From: Ruminiclostridium sp.
Lineage (GTDB): Bacteria; Bacillota_A; Clostridia; Oscillospirales; Ruminococcaceae
Reading direction: 5' to 3'
NCBI GenBank assembly: GCA_017550775.1
Contig: JAFZOA010000154.1
Coordinates: 1 to 13,512 of the forward strand
Length of the DNA: 13,512 nt
The position numbers and the translations under genes are program-made. Position 1 is the stretch's first letter. Each line of letters begins with the position of its first letter. This document shows, in pieces, positions 1-7,129 of this stretch. A model generated the notes under the pieces. The model had not been told where the DNA came from. It was given only the letters and a program-made list of their open reading frames with translations, and searched no databases.

Positions 1-74
1 AGCGGATATCTGTTCTGCTGATATTTCTGTATCTCGTAAGCGTCCAGATTTCTGAGAACGGTCTCGTCACTCAT
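1..74 (-). CDS. Probable FabZ-like 3-hydroxyacyl-ACP dehydratase, N-terminal 24 residues only (runs off left edge)
   Basis: The minus strand has an ATG at 74-72, one base after the TAA of the preceding KASIII gene, with GAGG (84-81) 6 nt upstream lying inside that gene's last codons. The visible protein starts MSDETVLRNLDAYEIQKYQQ and continues NRYP. A 'KYQQNRYP' segment near residue 20 resembles the start of hotdog-fold hydroxyacyl-ACP dehydratases, where 'NRYP/HRYPFL' leads into the first strand. The catalytic His and Glu/Asp lie outside the window. The context of KASIII, ACP and SDR reductase fits a dehydratase that would turn 3-hydroxyacyl-ACP into enoyl-ACP. The reading frame and start are solid. 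The family call rests on one short motif plus the neighbours. Confidence 0.55.
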   Translation of the reverse strand, partial: MSDETVLRNLDAYEIQKYQQNRYP

Positions 75-75
75 A

Positions 76-1134
76 TTATACCTCGAATGTTTTAATAAAT
101 GTCGTCTTGCTAAGGTCGAGAGCGCCCGCAGCGGCTATGAGACCGGCGCCGAATCCGCAGGCTACGACCTTCTTGAATGACGGTGTAACGCCGGGATACA
201 TTGTACACATCATAAGCGGTATGGAATCAAAGCCGCAGTTTCCCGTTCTGTCAAGACAAAGCGGAACTTTGCCGGCGGGAAGCTTAAGGGTCCTCGTCAT
301 TTTATCTATGATAAGCTTATTTGCCTGATGAAAGGCGAAGAGATCGACCTCGTCCTTTTCCCAGCCCGCATCTTCAAGTATGCCCGTAACGAGACCGGGA
401 ACACGTCTTATCGCGAACAGCATTATGTCCATTCCGTTCATGTACAGGTCTTCTTTTGTCCTGCCGTTGCCGTCCTCGTCGTAATCAAGCACATCGGTGA
501 CTCCCGCTTTATGCGGCATTCGACAGCCGCCGGCGGGGATATAAAGGCTGTTCTTGCCGGAGCCGTCAACATAGAACCTGAAAATGCCCGAAACGGGTTC
601 ATCCGTTCTCTCGATAAGTGTTGCGCAGGCAGCGTCGCCGTTCACCATACGGAGCGAGCGGTCGTTAGGGTTTATATACCGTGATACGGTATCGCCCGCG
701 AGAAACAGTACCTTGTCGCAGTAACCGCTTGTTACCAGAAGCGATGCCTGAAACAGGCCGTAAACATATCCCGCACAGCCGTATCTGAGATCCATGTTCA
801 CGGTATCGTTTCTCATGCCGAGACGTTCCTGAAGGACTGCGGCGGTATTGGGTATGATATAATCGGGACTTTCCGTAAGGAACAGAAGCCCGTCTATCCC
901 GCGGATATCCGTACCGGTCTCTCCGATAAGTCTCAATGCCGCTTCATACGCATAATCGGCACTCGTAAGCTCCTTGTCGGCAATTGTGACCTCTCTGATC
1001 CCGGTAGCGGCGCTGATGCGCTCGATCTCCTTCTCGCCGAAAACATCGGCAAATTCCATGAGCGGCATCCTGTGCTTCGGTGTGACCGCGCTTACGGCAG
1101 AGATCCTTACCCCCGTAAAAACCTTGTTTTTCAT
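76..1134 (-). CDS. 3-oxoacyl-ACP synthase III (KASIII/FabH family), copy A
   Basis: This 352-residue protein has the usual KASIII length. KASIII enzymes condense an acyl-CoA starter with malonyl-ACP to give a 3-ketoacyl-ACP. The whole Cys-His-Asn triad is visible: Cys120 in YGCAGYVYGL, His269 in FHQANKLIIDKM and Asn299 in TGNCGFDSIP. The glycine-rich C-terminal 'CGFGAGLIAA' is also typical. It follows the ACP gene by 9 nt and is followed after 1 nt by the FabZ-like gene, so it is in the same operon. The ribosome site is weak, suggesting translation coupled to the ACP gene. It is a divergent relative of KASIII copy B (1399-2466) rather than a recent duplicate. The organism's housekeeping FabH is probably elsewhere, and this one likely serves a dedicated pathway. 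Starter specificity cannot be read from the sequence. Confidence 0.9.
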   Translation of the reverse strand: MKNKVFTGVRISAVSAVTPKHRMPLMEFADVFGEKEIERISAATGIREVTIADKELTSADYAYEAALRLIGETGTDIRGIDGLLFLTESPDYIIPNTAAVLQERLGMRNDTVNMDLRYGCAGYVYGLFQASLLVTSGYCDKVLFLAGDTVSRYINPNDRSLRMVNGDAACATLIERTDEPVSGIFRFYVDGSGKNSLYIPAGGCRMPHKAGVTDVLDYDEDGNGRTKEDLYMNGMDIMLFAIRRVPGLVTGILEDAGWEKDEVDLFAFHQANKLIIDKMTRTLKLPAGKVPLCLDRTGNCGFDSIPLMMCTMYPGVTPSFKKVVACGFGAGLIAAAGALDLSKTTFIKTFEV

Positions 1135-1143
1135 TACCGGTTC

Positions 1144-1365
1144 TTACTTTTCCATCAGAGCAAGAATATCTCCCACGGTCCTGAACGCTCTTACGTCATC
1201 CGCGGTGATCTTCTTGTCAAATTCATCTTCCATCATAACAACGATAGAGAGCTTTGTCATCGAATCGTACTCGTCAACTTCATCAAGAGACATATCCGGG
1301 CTTAAAGAGCCTTCCTCGGCATCAAGCACGTCTTCGAGCATTGCAAGTTTTTCCTTTTCAGTCAT
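1144..1365 (-). CDS. Acyl carrier protein, pathway-specific
   Basis: This 73-residue, strongly acidic protein has the size and four-helix pattern of an acyl carrier protein. The phosphopantetheine attachment site is Ser35 in DEYDSMTKLS, where the usual Asp-Ser-Leu is Asp-Ser-Met. Helix II continues as IVVMMEDEFDKKI, and the C-terminal helix ends with GDILALMEK. A strong AGGAGG-type site precedes the ATG. The gene sits between two KASIII genes (33 nt from copy B, 9 nt to copy A). The inferred role is to carry the growing short acyl chain among the synthases, SDR and dehydratase of this operon and present it to the N-acyltransferase. It is unlikely to be the housekeeping AcpP, which usually has DSL and lies with fabD, fabG or fabF. 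Confidence 0.9.
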   Translation of the reverse strand: MTEKEKLAMLEDVLDAEEGSLSPDMSLDEVDEYDSMTKLSIVVMMEDEFDKKITADDVRAFRTVGDILALMEK

Positions 1366-1398
1366 TGTGATCTCCTCCTGTAATAATTTATTGCTGTT

Positions 1399-2466
1399 TC
1401 AGTCTATATGCATCCCGTCGTCAAAATACTCGTCGGTATGTATCAGCGGGAGTATGTCCTTTTTGTCGAGATAACAGTCAACGGCGCTCCACGAAAGCCC
1501 GACGCCGTAACCGCACATCATGCAGCGGATAACGCTCCGCTCCGATTCACCGCCGAAATTGTGGACAAGCGTATTCGGTATTGAGCCCGATGATGTGTTT
1601 CCGAAGGTATCTATTGATCTGATGTTCTGCTCTTTGGTGAACCCGGTAAGCTTTGCTATCCTGTCAATTATCATAATGTTTGCCTGGTGAAGGACAAGAC
1701 AGTCGTAGTCTTCCGGCGCTGTTCCCGCTTCACGCATAAGATCATTTATCATAGCGGGAGCTTCCTCCGTCGAGAAATTGAACACGCTGATACCGTCCAT
1801 CAGGGTCTCGCCATCCGACCTTTTGGGATTTCGATACCACTCGTACGGTGTCACTATTTTCTTAAAGCCGTCTCCGTCAGACGCGGAAAGCATCAGCATT
1901 TCTTTAGCTGAGCTGTTTTTTCTGAGCAGAGTTGCCGTACCGCTGTCGCCGAAGAGCATTTTATCTGAGTTGGACACAAATACGGATCTGTCGGGATTTC
2001 TTTCTCTTGCCGAAGTATCGCCGCAAAGAAGCAGCCCGTACTCCGCATCCGACTGCAAAAGAATGCTTGACACGATATTCAGCCCGCAGGTAAAACCCGA
2101 ACAGCCGAGGTTTACATCAAACACGATACATGATTTTCCGATCCCAAGTCTGTGCTGTATAACGAAGGCCGATGCCGGCGAACGGTAATCTTCGGTCTGG
2201 GTCACGAATACCAAAACGCCTATTTTGTTCCTGTCGATGTTTTTTTCGGCGAGAAGCTTATCCGCGGCCGCAAAACAAAGGTCTGAAGCCGTCTGCCTGT
2301 TCCCGCAGAGATAGCGCCCGTTCACGCCTGTGCTTTTACGGAACTTCTTAGCCGTCTTTATTTCTTCATCGCTCAGACTGCCGAACTGTTCTTCGAGAGA
2401 ACACCATTTTTCCGGAACGGCAGAAGCGATGCCGGTTATCTCCACGCCGGTTATAGTTGTTTTCAT
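1399..2466 (-). CDS. 3-oxoacyl-ACP synthase III (KASIII/FabH family), copy B
   Basis: This 355-residue KASIII-family protein has an intact triad: Cys122 in LGCSGFTCGL, His260 in LHQANIMIIDRI and Asn290 in FGNTSSGSIPNT. The last motif is closer to textbook FabH ('GNTSAASIP') than that of copy A (GNCGFDSIP). A GGAGG site 9 nt upstream of the ATG supports the start, and the gap from the SDR is 17 nt. The C-terminus carries an acidic tail (TDEYFDDGMHID) beyond the thiolase core. Two condensing enzymes around one ACP suggest either two chain-building steps or two starter specificities. One could instead be an acyltransferase-like relative that has kept Cys and His, as known for some KASIII homologues. 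Sequence alone does not decide. Confidence 0.9.
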   Translation of the reverse strand: MKTTITGVEITGIASAVPEKWCSLEEQFGSLSDEEIKTAKKFRKSTGVNGRYLCGNRQTASDLCFAAADKLLAEKNIDRNKIGVLVFVTQTEDYRSPASAFVIQHRLGIGKSCIVFDVNLGCSGFTCGLNIVSSILLQSDAEYGLLLCGDTSARERNPDRSVFVSNSDKMLFGDSGTATLLRKNSSAKEMLMLSASDGDGFKKIVTPYEWYRNPKRSDGETLMDGISVFNFSTEEAPAMINDLMREAGTAPEDYDCLVLHQANIMIIDRIAKLTGFTKEQNIRSIDTFGNTSSGSIPNTLVHNFGGESERSVIRCMMCGYGVGLSWSAVDCYLDKKDILPLIHTDEYFDDGMHID

Positions 2467-2483
2467 CTAAGTTTCCTCCGTAA

Positions 2484-3239
2484 TTAACTTGACAGCGCTC
2501 CGCCGTCTACCGGGAGCGAGACTCCGGTTATCATTCTTGCGTTTGGTGAGATAAGAAACGCAACGGCGTTTGCAATATCTTCAACGGAGCACATACCGCC
2601 GTACTGTCTCTGCATAGTATGAATATATGCGTCGCTTTCTATTCCCTGCATATCTATGAAACCCTGTGTCATATCCGTCATGGTCATTCCGGGCTGAACG
2701 GTATTCAGCGCTATGCCTTTCTGCCACAGCTCCTTGGCGAGACATCTGACCGAAGCGTCCATTGCCGCCTTTGAAGCGGAATATGAGGTATGTGCTTTCT
2801 CGCCTATGCAGGATGCCGTTGAGGATATGCCAACTATGCGCATATCCTTGTTAAAGCTGCCCCTCATTGTGACCTGCCGGACGAACTCGATAAAACCGAA
2901 ATAATTGACATCGAACGTACGCATAAGCTTGCTGTGCGAAAGGTTTTTTATCGGCATATCCTCGACTATGCCCGCGGCATACACAAGTCCGTCAAGCTTG
3001 CCTTGCTCGGACACGATACGCTTTACTACGGACGCGATCTCTTCGTTCGCGGCAGCATCCGCACTGTACCATACCGCTTTTTCGGCTCCTATGCTCTCAC
3101 ATATCTCTTTCAGCTTTTCTTCGCGTCTTGCGGCAAGGATCACCTTAGCGCCGCATGAAGCAAGCAGCTTTGCCGTCCCGGCACCGATACCCGAGGAAGC
3201 TCCGACTATAAGTATATTTTTTCCGTTAAGATCATACAT
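2484..3239 (-). CDS. Short-chain dehydrogenase/reductase, FabG-like (probable 3-ketoacyl-ACP reductase)
   Basis: This 251-residue classical SDR has the nucleotide-binding GASSGIG at residues 13-19 and a basic AARREEK after the second strand, suggesting NADPH. It also has AAG at about 88-90, the catalytic Ser in GISSTAS (about 139-140), Tyr153 and Lys157 in YSASK, and the C-terminal PVDGG usual in FabG-like enzymes. I place the start at the ATG at 3239 because GGAG (3251-3248) lies 8 nt upstream. A TTG at 3257 would add six residues but has no ribosome site. The gene lies 22 nt after the acyltransferase and 17 nt before KASIII copy B. The inferred role is reduction of the 3-ketoacyl-ACP made by the neighbouring synthases. 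A sugar-nucleotide substrate is possible but less likely next to an ACP. Confidence 0.87.
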   Translation of the reverse strand: MYDLNGKNILIVGASSGIGAGTAKLLASCGAKVILAARREEKLKEICESIGAEKAVWYSADAAANEEIASVVKRIVSEQGKLDGLVYAAGIVEDMPIKNLSHSKLMRTFDVNYFGFIEFVRQVTMRGSFNKDMRIVGISSTASCIGEKAHTSYSASKAAMDASVRCLAKELWQKGIALNTVQPGMTMTDMTQGFIDMQGIESDAYIHTMQRQYGGMCSVEDIANAVAFLISPNARMITGVSLPVDGGALSS

Positions 3240-3247
3240 TTTGCATT

Positions 3248-3251
3248 CTCC
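3248..3251 (-). promoter_or_regulatory. Ribosome binding site that fixes the SDR start
   Basis: GGAG on the minus strand is 8 nt upstream of the ATG at 3239 and lies downstream of the alternative TTG at 3257, so it supports the shorter protein. Confidence 0.65.
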
Positions 3252-3261
3252 GATCAATGCA

Positions 3262-3996
3262 TCATAAATCGTTATGTTTTATAAAATTACTTGTAAGACT
3301 TTTTATAGAATTTCCGAGCATAAGATCTATTCTTAACATCTGGAAATTATTTGAGGAAACGTGAGACACGACCTTTTTTTTGCCAAAATCGTATGCATAT
3401 ATCAGACCGCCGTAGGCGCTGACAGCGCCAAGTCCGCTATCGAGATTTTCAATAAATAATCCGCCAAGGATCATGTCAATATATTTTCCTTTGTCTACGG
3501 CAATATCAAAACCGATACTCTTGCCGCAGTAGTCACATATCACGATCTTTGCTTTGCCCGAGGCAAGAACGTCCTTCGTCCAGTACATATATCTCCTGCC
3601 TGCCGCTTCACGCGTGAAATAAGGGTCAAGCGCTATCCTGTCCGTAGAGAAAAGCTTGCCCGATGACATTTCGCCGAGTAATCTTTCTGTCTCAGCTTCA
3701 TCTGCTATATGATAGCTCACATCGTCCGCGAACGGCCTGCAAATATCCGGTAAGGGCTTTTTGTCGCCGATACGGTACGACACGCAGAAAAGGGTTTCAA
3801 TATACCTGAATCCCGACGACTGGAGAGCCAGCGACACGTCGGTGTTTGTGGGAGGCACCTTGGCGACTATGTATTGCTCGGTGCGTGTATTTATGACCGG
3901 CATGACGCTTTCCGCCGTGTCATTCTTCTCTATTTCCAGCTCGGCACAGGTCACACCGAGGTTGCGTTTCTCCCAGATCGCTTCGATTATCTTCAT
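3262..3996 (-). CDS. Putative GNAT-family N-acyltransferase, WecD/RffC-like
   Basis: This 244-residue protein has no membrane segment. The stretch LFSTDRIALDPYF followed by RRYMYWTKDVL (about residues 115-144) matches the pattern of TDP-fucosamine acetyltransferase (WecD/RffC) relatives. The opening 'IWEKRNLGVTCAELEIEK' resembles their 'LEWD..FFG' start. A glycine-rich NLDSGLGAVSAYGGLI (184-199) sits where GNAT enzymes bind the CoA or ACP pantetheine, and HVSSNNFQMLRIDLMLG (212-228) matches the C-terminal 'N..a...y..lGF' region. The established family reaction is acyl transfer to an amino group of a nucleotide sugar. Here the donor could be the operon's acyl-ACP rather than acetyl-CoA, which is inference. 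AAGGA about 10 nt upstream supports the ATG at 3996. The first 77 nt overlap the glycosyltransferase gene in another frame. Confidence 0.65.
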   Translation of the reverse strand: MKIIEAIWEKRNLGVTCAELEIEKNDTAESVMPVINTRTEQYIVAKVPPTNTDVSLALQSSGFRYIETLFCVSYRIGDKKPLPDICRPFADDVSYHIADEAETERLLGEMSSGKLFSTDRIALDPYFTREAAGRRYMYWTKDVLASGKAKIVICDYCGKSIGFDIAVDKGKYIDMILGGLFIENLDSGLGAVSAYGGLIYAYDFGKKKVVSHVSSNNFQMLRIDLMLGNSIKSLTSNFIKHNDL

Positions 3997-4981
3997 TCTG
4001 AATATTTCCTTCTTGCGGGATGCTGTTGTTTTCTTCGCTTCGCTTACAGTTCTTCCTGTCGTTCTTTACCGATCGGACAACATATTGAGGGGCGCTGTTG
4101 ATACAGATGTATATACGTCCGATATATTCGCCCATAAGACCGAGGATAAGGAACACTACGCCGAACATAAAGAGAATGACGGCCATCATCGAACTGTAGC
4201 CCACGGGTATATCCGGGTTAAATATCCGGCGTATGACGATCACGATGCCGTAAATAAAGCCGGCAAGCGCACTTATCACTCCAAGCCACGATGAAAGTCT
4301 CAGCGGCTTTTCGGAGAAAGAGGTCACGCCGTTTACCCACAGAGCTATCAGCTTGAACAGACTGTATCCCGACTTTCCGGATTCTCTCGCCCGGTGTTCG
4401 ATCTCGACATTGGCAATATTGCGCGTAACCCGAAGCTCAAGGCCCTGAACGCTCGGATAAGGGTTCTTATACTTTATAGTTTCATCAACGACGAATCTGC
4501 GTACAGCGTAATAGCTGTTAAGATCAACGCTTTTCGGCTTTCCGACAAACATCTCCCCCGCCAGAGCCGCAACACGGGATCCGAACAGTCTGAACGGAGA
4601 CTCCATTTTTTTGCGGTATTTTGCCGAAACGATGTCATATCCCTCGTCAAGCTTATCGATAAGCTTGAACATCTCCTCCGGCGGTGTCTGACCGTCATCG
4701 TCAAGACAAACTATGATATCGCCCGAAACGTAGTTGAACCCCGCCATTATAGCGGAATGTTGTCCGAAATTGCGGGCAAGGTGGATCACGGTTATCTTTT
4801 GGTTCTGCTCGGCGAGTCTGTCAAGCACTTCGCCGGTATTATCGGGCGAATAGTCATTGACGCATATTATCTCATAGTCATATCTTCCGTCATTGGTAAC
4901 GACCTCGATGATCTTATCAACAACAGTCTCAATACTGTTCTGTGACCGATAGCACGGTATTACAAATGATATGAGCTGCAT
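3920..4981 (-). CDS. Family 2 glycosyltransferase, polyprenyl-phosphate type (DPM1/GtrB/ArnC-like)
   Basis: This 353-residue protein starts MQLISFVIPCYRSQNSIETV, the GT-A opening of family 2 transferases. It has VNDYSPDNT (about 41-49), the metal-binding DDD in VCLDDDGQTPPEEM (94-96) and RESGKSGYSLFKL (199-211), a signature of dolichol/undecaprenyl-phosphate sugar transferases. Two C-terminal membrane helices follow (about 231-252 and 264-284), then EYIGRIYI. Members move a sugar from a nucleotide donor to a polyprenyl phosphate at the inner face of the membrane. The start is set by a perfect AGGAGG; longer in-frame starts up to 5083 have no such site and would cross the promoter leader. It is the first gene of the operon. 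The tail of about 45 residues after QYVVRSVK is hydrophilic, unlike the family, and its end overlaps the next gene. Confidence 0.88.
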   Translation of the reverse strand: MQLISFVIPCYRSQNSIETVVDKIIEVVTNDGRYDYEIICVNDYSPDNTGEVLDRLAEQNQKITVIHLARNFGQHSAIMAGFNYVSGDIIVCLDDDGQTPPEEMFKLIDKLDEGYDIVSAKYRKKMESPFRLFGSRVAALAGEMFVGKPKSVDLNSYYAVRRFVVDETIKYKNPYPSVQGLELRVTRNIANVEIEHRARESGKSGYSLFKLIALWVNGVTSFSEKPLRLSSWLGVISALAGFIYGIVIVIRRIFNPDIPVGYSSMMAVILFMFGVVFLILGLMGEYIGRIYICINSAPQYVVRSVKNDRKNCKRSEENNSIPQEGNIQNEDNRSDLGETQPRCDLCRAGNREE

Positions 4982-4987
4982 CGGGGT

Positions 4988-4993
4988 CCTCCT
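4988..4993 (-). promoter_or_regulatory. Ribosome binding site of the glycosyltransferase
   Basis: A perfect AGGAGG on the minus strand lies 6 nt before the ATG at 4981. It rules out the longer in-frame start at 5083. Confidence 0.85.
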
Positions 4994-5092
4994 GTGATAA
5001 AAGCGATATATCCGCAGGCAAGGCATCACGGCTCGGAAAATCAGCCGCCCAAAGGGGATACGATAGTCTGTCTGCATATACAAATATATATT

Positions 5093-5121
5093 ATTGTATC
5101 ATTTTTTAGTCAAATTGTCAA
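5093..5121 (-). promoter_or_regulatory. Promoter of the glycosyltransferase-KASIII-ACP operon
   Basis: The minus strand reads TTGACA (5121-5116), 17 nt, TACAAT (5098-5093): a consensus -35, optimal spacing and a -10 with one mismatch. The leader to the ATG is about 105 nt. It is back to back with the HD-GYP promoter, about 70 bp away, so one regulator could act on both. Confidence 0.8.
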
Positions 5122-5191
5122 GAAGTGAGGCGTTTTTTTCCGTAGTTATCCTGTAACACTGCGACCGTTTTGAGAAAACACGCAAAATGCA

Positions 5192-5220
5192 TTGATTTAT
5201 TGCGCAAAATCTGCTATAAT
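5192..5220 (+). promoter_or_regulatory. Promoter of the HD-GYP gene
   Basis: The plus strand reads TTGATT (5192-5197), 17 nt, TATAAT (5215-5220), with TGC immediately before the -10 giving an extended -10. The leader to the ATG at 5264 is short, about 37 nt. Confidence 0.8.
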
Positions 5221-5247
5221 ATAACATTATACCTTGTTATTTGTGCC

Positions 5248-5253
5248 GGAGGG
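5248..5253 (+). promoter_or_regulatory. Ribosome binding site of the HD-GYP gene
   Basis: GGAGGG lies 10 nt before the ATG at 5264. An in-frame TTG at 5234 lies upstream of this site and is not needed. Confidence 0.75.
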
Positions 5254-5263
5254 ATCAATAGAT

Positions 5264-6829
5264 ATGGGGAAAAAGCTGTTGTTTCAGATAGGCATGATGT
5301 TGGCGGGATTTCTGATCACTATACTGGTATTATTGGGTATTGTTATTTCCGTGGCGAGCATCTCTCTTTTTCTGAACGCCAAGAACGAAATGATAGACCG
5401 TGACCTGCTTCGTATAAAAGAGAGCGTCATGATAACAGACGCTCTGCCGGGTATGCTGGATTACTGGAAAAACAATTCCGAAAGCATGCTGAACGATTAC
5501 ACGGAAGATGAAATGAACGCGGTCAATGCATTCTATGACGAACACTCCTATAATTTCAGCGACAGCGACTTCGCCGGAACATCCGATACAACAAAAAGCG
5601 GTCTTGCGAAAGACGCGTACAACGCCTTGTCCAACAGGATCAACAACGAAGCAAGTCAGCTTGATTACCAAAACATCTACCTGATGGATATGCGGGAAGA
5701 CAGCATGGGGTTTGTTTACTGCATCGGTGAAAGCGGCTTTGAGACAGACGGCAGGGCTCTCGGACAGAGAAAGGAAATCGATGTGAGCCACCACACTGCT
5801 ATCACCAAGATGCTCTCCGGGATATACGACACCACCGAATATGAAAAATTTGAAGCTCCCGACGGCAACAGCCTTTACATAGGATATGCTCCGATAGACG
5901 TTGACGGTGTGATAAAATGCGCTGTCTGCGTCGAATACGACTGGAGCCCTTTCCGAAGATCGCTCGTGGAAAATCTCATAGCGCTTGCAATAATCATATT
6001 GATTCTGTCGGCTATATGTGTTACCGTACTTCTGAACAGTCTGCGCAGAAGAGCAATAACACCGATCACCAGAATGCAGAAAAGTGTTATGGAATACATT
6101 GAGACCAAAAACAGCGCTGATGTGATCGAGGATATGAGCAAAATAAAAGCCAACAATGAGATCGGGCTTTTTGCGGGGAATATCTCGGATCTTGTCACAG
6201 AGATGGACTCTTATATAAACGAAATAAAACAGTCTCACGAAGCCCTCGAAAAGCTGAACTCGGAAACCATGGAAGCTCTCGCAAAGGCGATAGACGCAAA
6301 GGACGAATACACAAACGGCCATTCCGAGCGCGTCGCTATCTACTCAAGAATGATCGCGAAGAAAATGGGGCTTTCCGCGGAAGAACAAAAAAAGATCTAC
6401 TATATGGGACTGCTGCATGACATCGGAAAGATCGGTATTCCGGGAAGCATAATCAACAAAGCTTCAAAGCTTACCGAAGAGGAATTTGAGCTGATACGAT
6501 CGCACCCGATATTCGGATATAACATCCTTGAGACGATACAAAGCGAACCCGATCTTGCTTACGGAGCCCGCTGGCATCACGAATTCTATGACGGCAGCGG
6601 ATATCCCGACGGGAAGAAGGGCGATGAGATCCCGCTTCTCGTCAGGATAATAGCCGTTGCGGACAGCTATGACGCCATGACCTCCAGCCGCAGCTATCGG
6701 AAATATCTGCCGCAGGAAGTTGCAAGAGGCGAGATAGAAAAGGGCATCGGCACACAGTTTGACCCGGATGCCGCAAAATGTATGATCGAGATAATCGACT
6801 CAGACAAGCATTACGCGTTTCGTCAGTAA
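5264..6829 (+). CDS. Membrane-bound HD-GYP domain protein, probable c-di-GMP phosphodiesterase
   Basis: This 521-residue protein has a first membrane helix (about 9-36) and an extracellular sensor region of about 200 residues with no family I recognise. A second helix (about 236-258) is followed by a HAMP-like linker and coiled region (about 259-330), then a complete HD-GYP domain (about 335-515). Visible active-site motifs are His353 in TNGHSERVA, His385-Asp386 in LLHDIGKIG, and HHEFYDGSGYP at 438-448 holding the GYP triplet; DSYDAMTS and GTQFDP are also present. HD-GYP proteins hydrolyse cyclic di-GMP in the cytoplasm. With no receiver or GGDEF domain, the signal presumably enters through the outside domain. 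It has its own promoter and terminator, so it is a single-gene unit, divergent from the glycan operon. Confidence 0.92.
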   Translation: MGKKLLFQIGMMLAGFLITILVLLGIVISVASISLFLNAKNEMIDRDLLRIKESVMITDALPGMLDYWKNNSESMLNDYTEDEMNAVNAFYDEHSYNFSDSDFAGTSDTTKSGLAKDAYNALSNRINNEASQLDYQNIYLMDMREDSMGFVYCIGESGFETDGRALGQRKEIDVSHHTAITKMLSGIYDTTEYEKFEAPDGNSLYIGYAPIDVDGVIKCAVCVEYDWSPFRRSLVENLIALAIIILILSAICVTVLLNSLRRRAITPITRMQKSVMEYIETKNSADVIEDMSKIKANNEIGLFAGNISDLVTEMDSYINEIKQSHEALEKLNSETMEALAKAIDAKDEYTNGHSERVAIYSRMIAKKMGLSAEEQKKIYYMGLLHDIGKIGIPGSIINKASKLTEEEFELIRSHPIFGYNILETIQSEPDLAYGARWHHEFYDGSGYPDGKKGDEIPLLVRIIAVADSYDAMTSSRSYRKYLPQEVARGEIEKGIGTQFDPDAAKCMIEIIDSDKHYAFRQ

Positions 6830-6842
6830 GCATAATTACAGC

Positions 6843-6886
6843 GACCCGACCGTTTCTTTCGCAACGGACGGGTCTTATTTTCTTTC
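6843..6886 (+). terminator. Rho-independent terminator after the HD-GYP gene
   Basis: GACCCGACCGTT (6843-6854) pairs with AACGGACGGGTC (6863-6874) over 12 positions with one mismatch and an 8-nt loop, followed by the T-rich TTATTTTCTTTC. It starts 13 nt after the stop codon. The minus-strand side lacks a good T tract, so it mainly serves the plus strand. Confidence 0.9.
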
Positions 6887-6891
6887 AAGCG

Positions 6892-7129
6892 TTATTTTAT
6901 TGTGACCGCGAGCATTGTGAGATCGTCAAACTGCGGCGCATCTCCGACAAACTCATTGACCGCGCTGCGGATATTTCCGAGGAGCTTTTCGGGGCTCGCG
7001 AACGGTTCTTTGTTAAGCGCTTCGAGCATTCTTTCCGTACCGAAAAGCGTCAGTTCCCCGTTTGTGGCTTCGGGAACGCCGTCGGTATATACAAACAGCG
7101 CCGCTCTCTGCCCAATTTCTTTTTTTCAT
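6892..7129 (-). pseudogene. Remnant of a SpoIIE/PP2C-type serine phosphatase (C-terminal 77 codons), out of frame with its ATG
   Basis: Read from 7125 to the TAA at 6892 on the minus strand, 77 codons match the end of a SpoIIE-like PP2C phosphatase. LFVYTDGVPEATN (10-22) is the family's 'YTDGv.Ea' motif, LFGTERMLEAL (27-37) the usual 'fG.eRl...l', and APQFDDLTMLAV (63-74) the metal-binding 'DD.T'. The first hundred or more residues of the domain are absent. In frame it starts immediately after a TGA. A convincing start, AAGGAG (7142-7137), 7 nt, ATG (7129), reads into a run of seven A's and enters the remnant in the wrong frame. One A fewer would open a 78-residue protein. I read this as the product of a large internal deletion plus frame loss in a formerly large sensor-phosphatase gene. 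The stop abuts the convergent terminator. Confidence 0.8.

Noticed and set aside
4982..5083. N-terminal extension of the glycosyltransferase to an ATG at 5083
   Set aside because: The perfect AGGAGG 6 nt before the ATG at 4981 and the family's usual opening right after it make the shorter form far more likely. The extension also lies in the promoter leader.
5330..6322. Long minus-strand open frame (330 codons) opposite the HD-GYP gene
   Set aside because: It is antisense to a gene with clear membrane, linker and HD-GYP structure, and its composition is cysteine- and histidine-rich nonsense.
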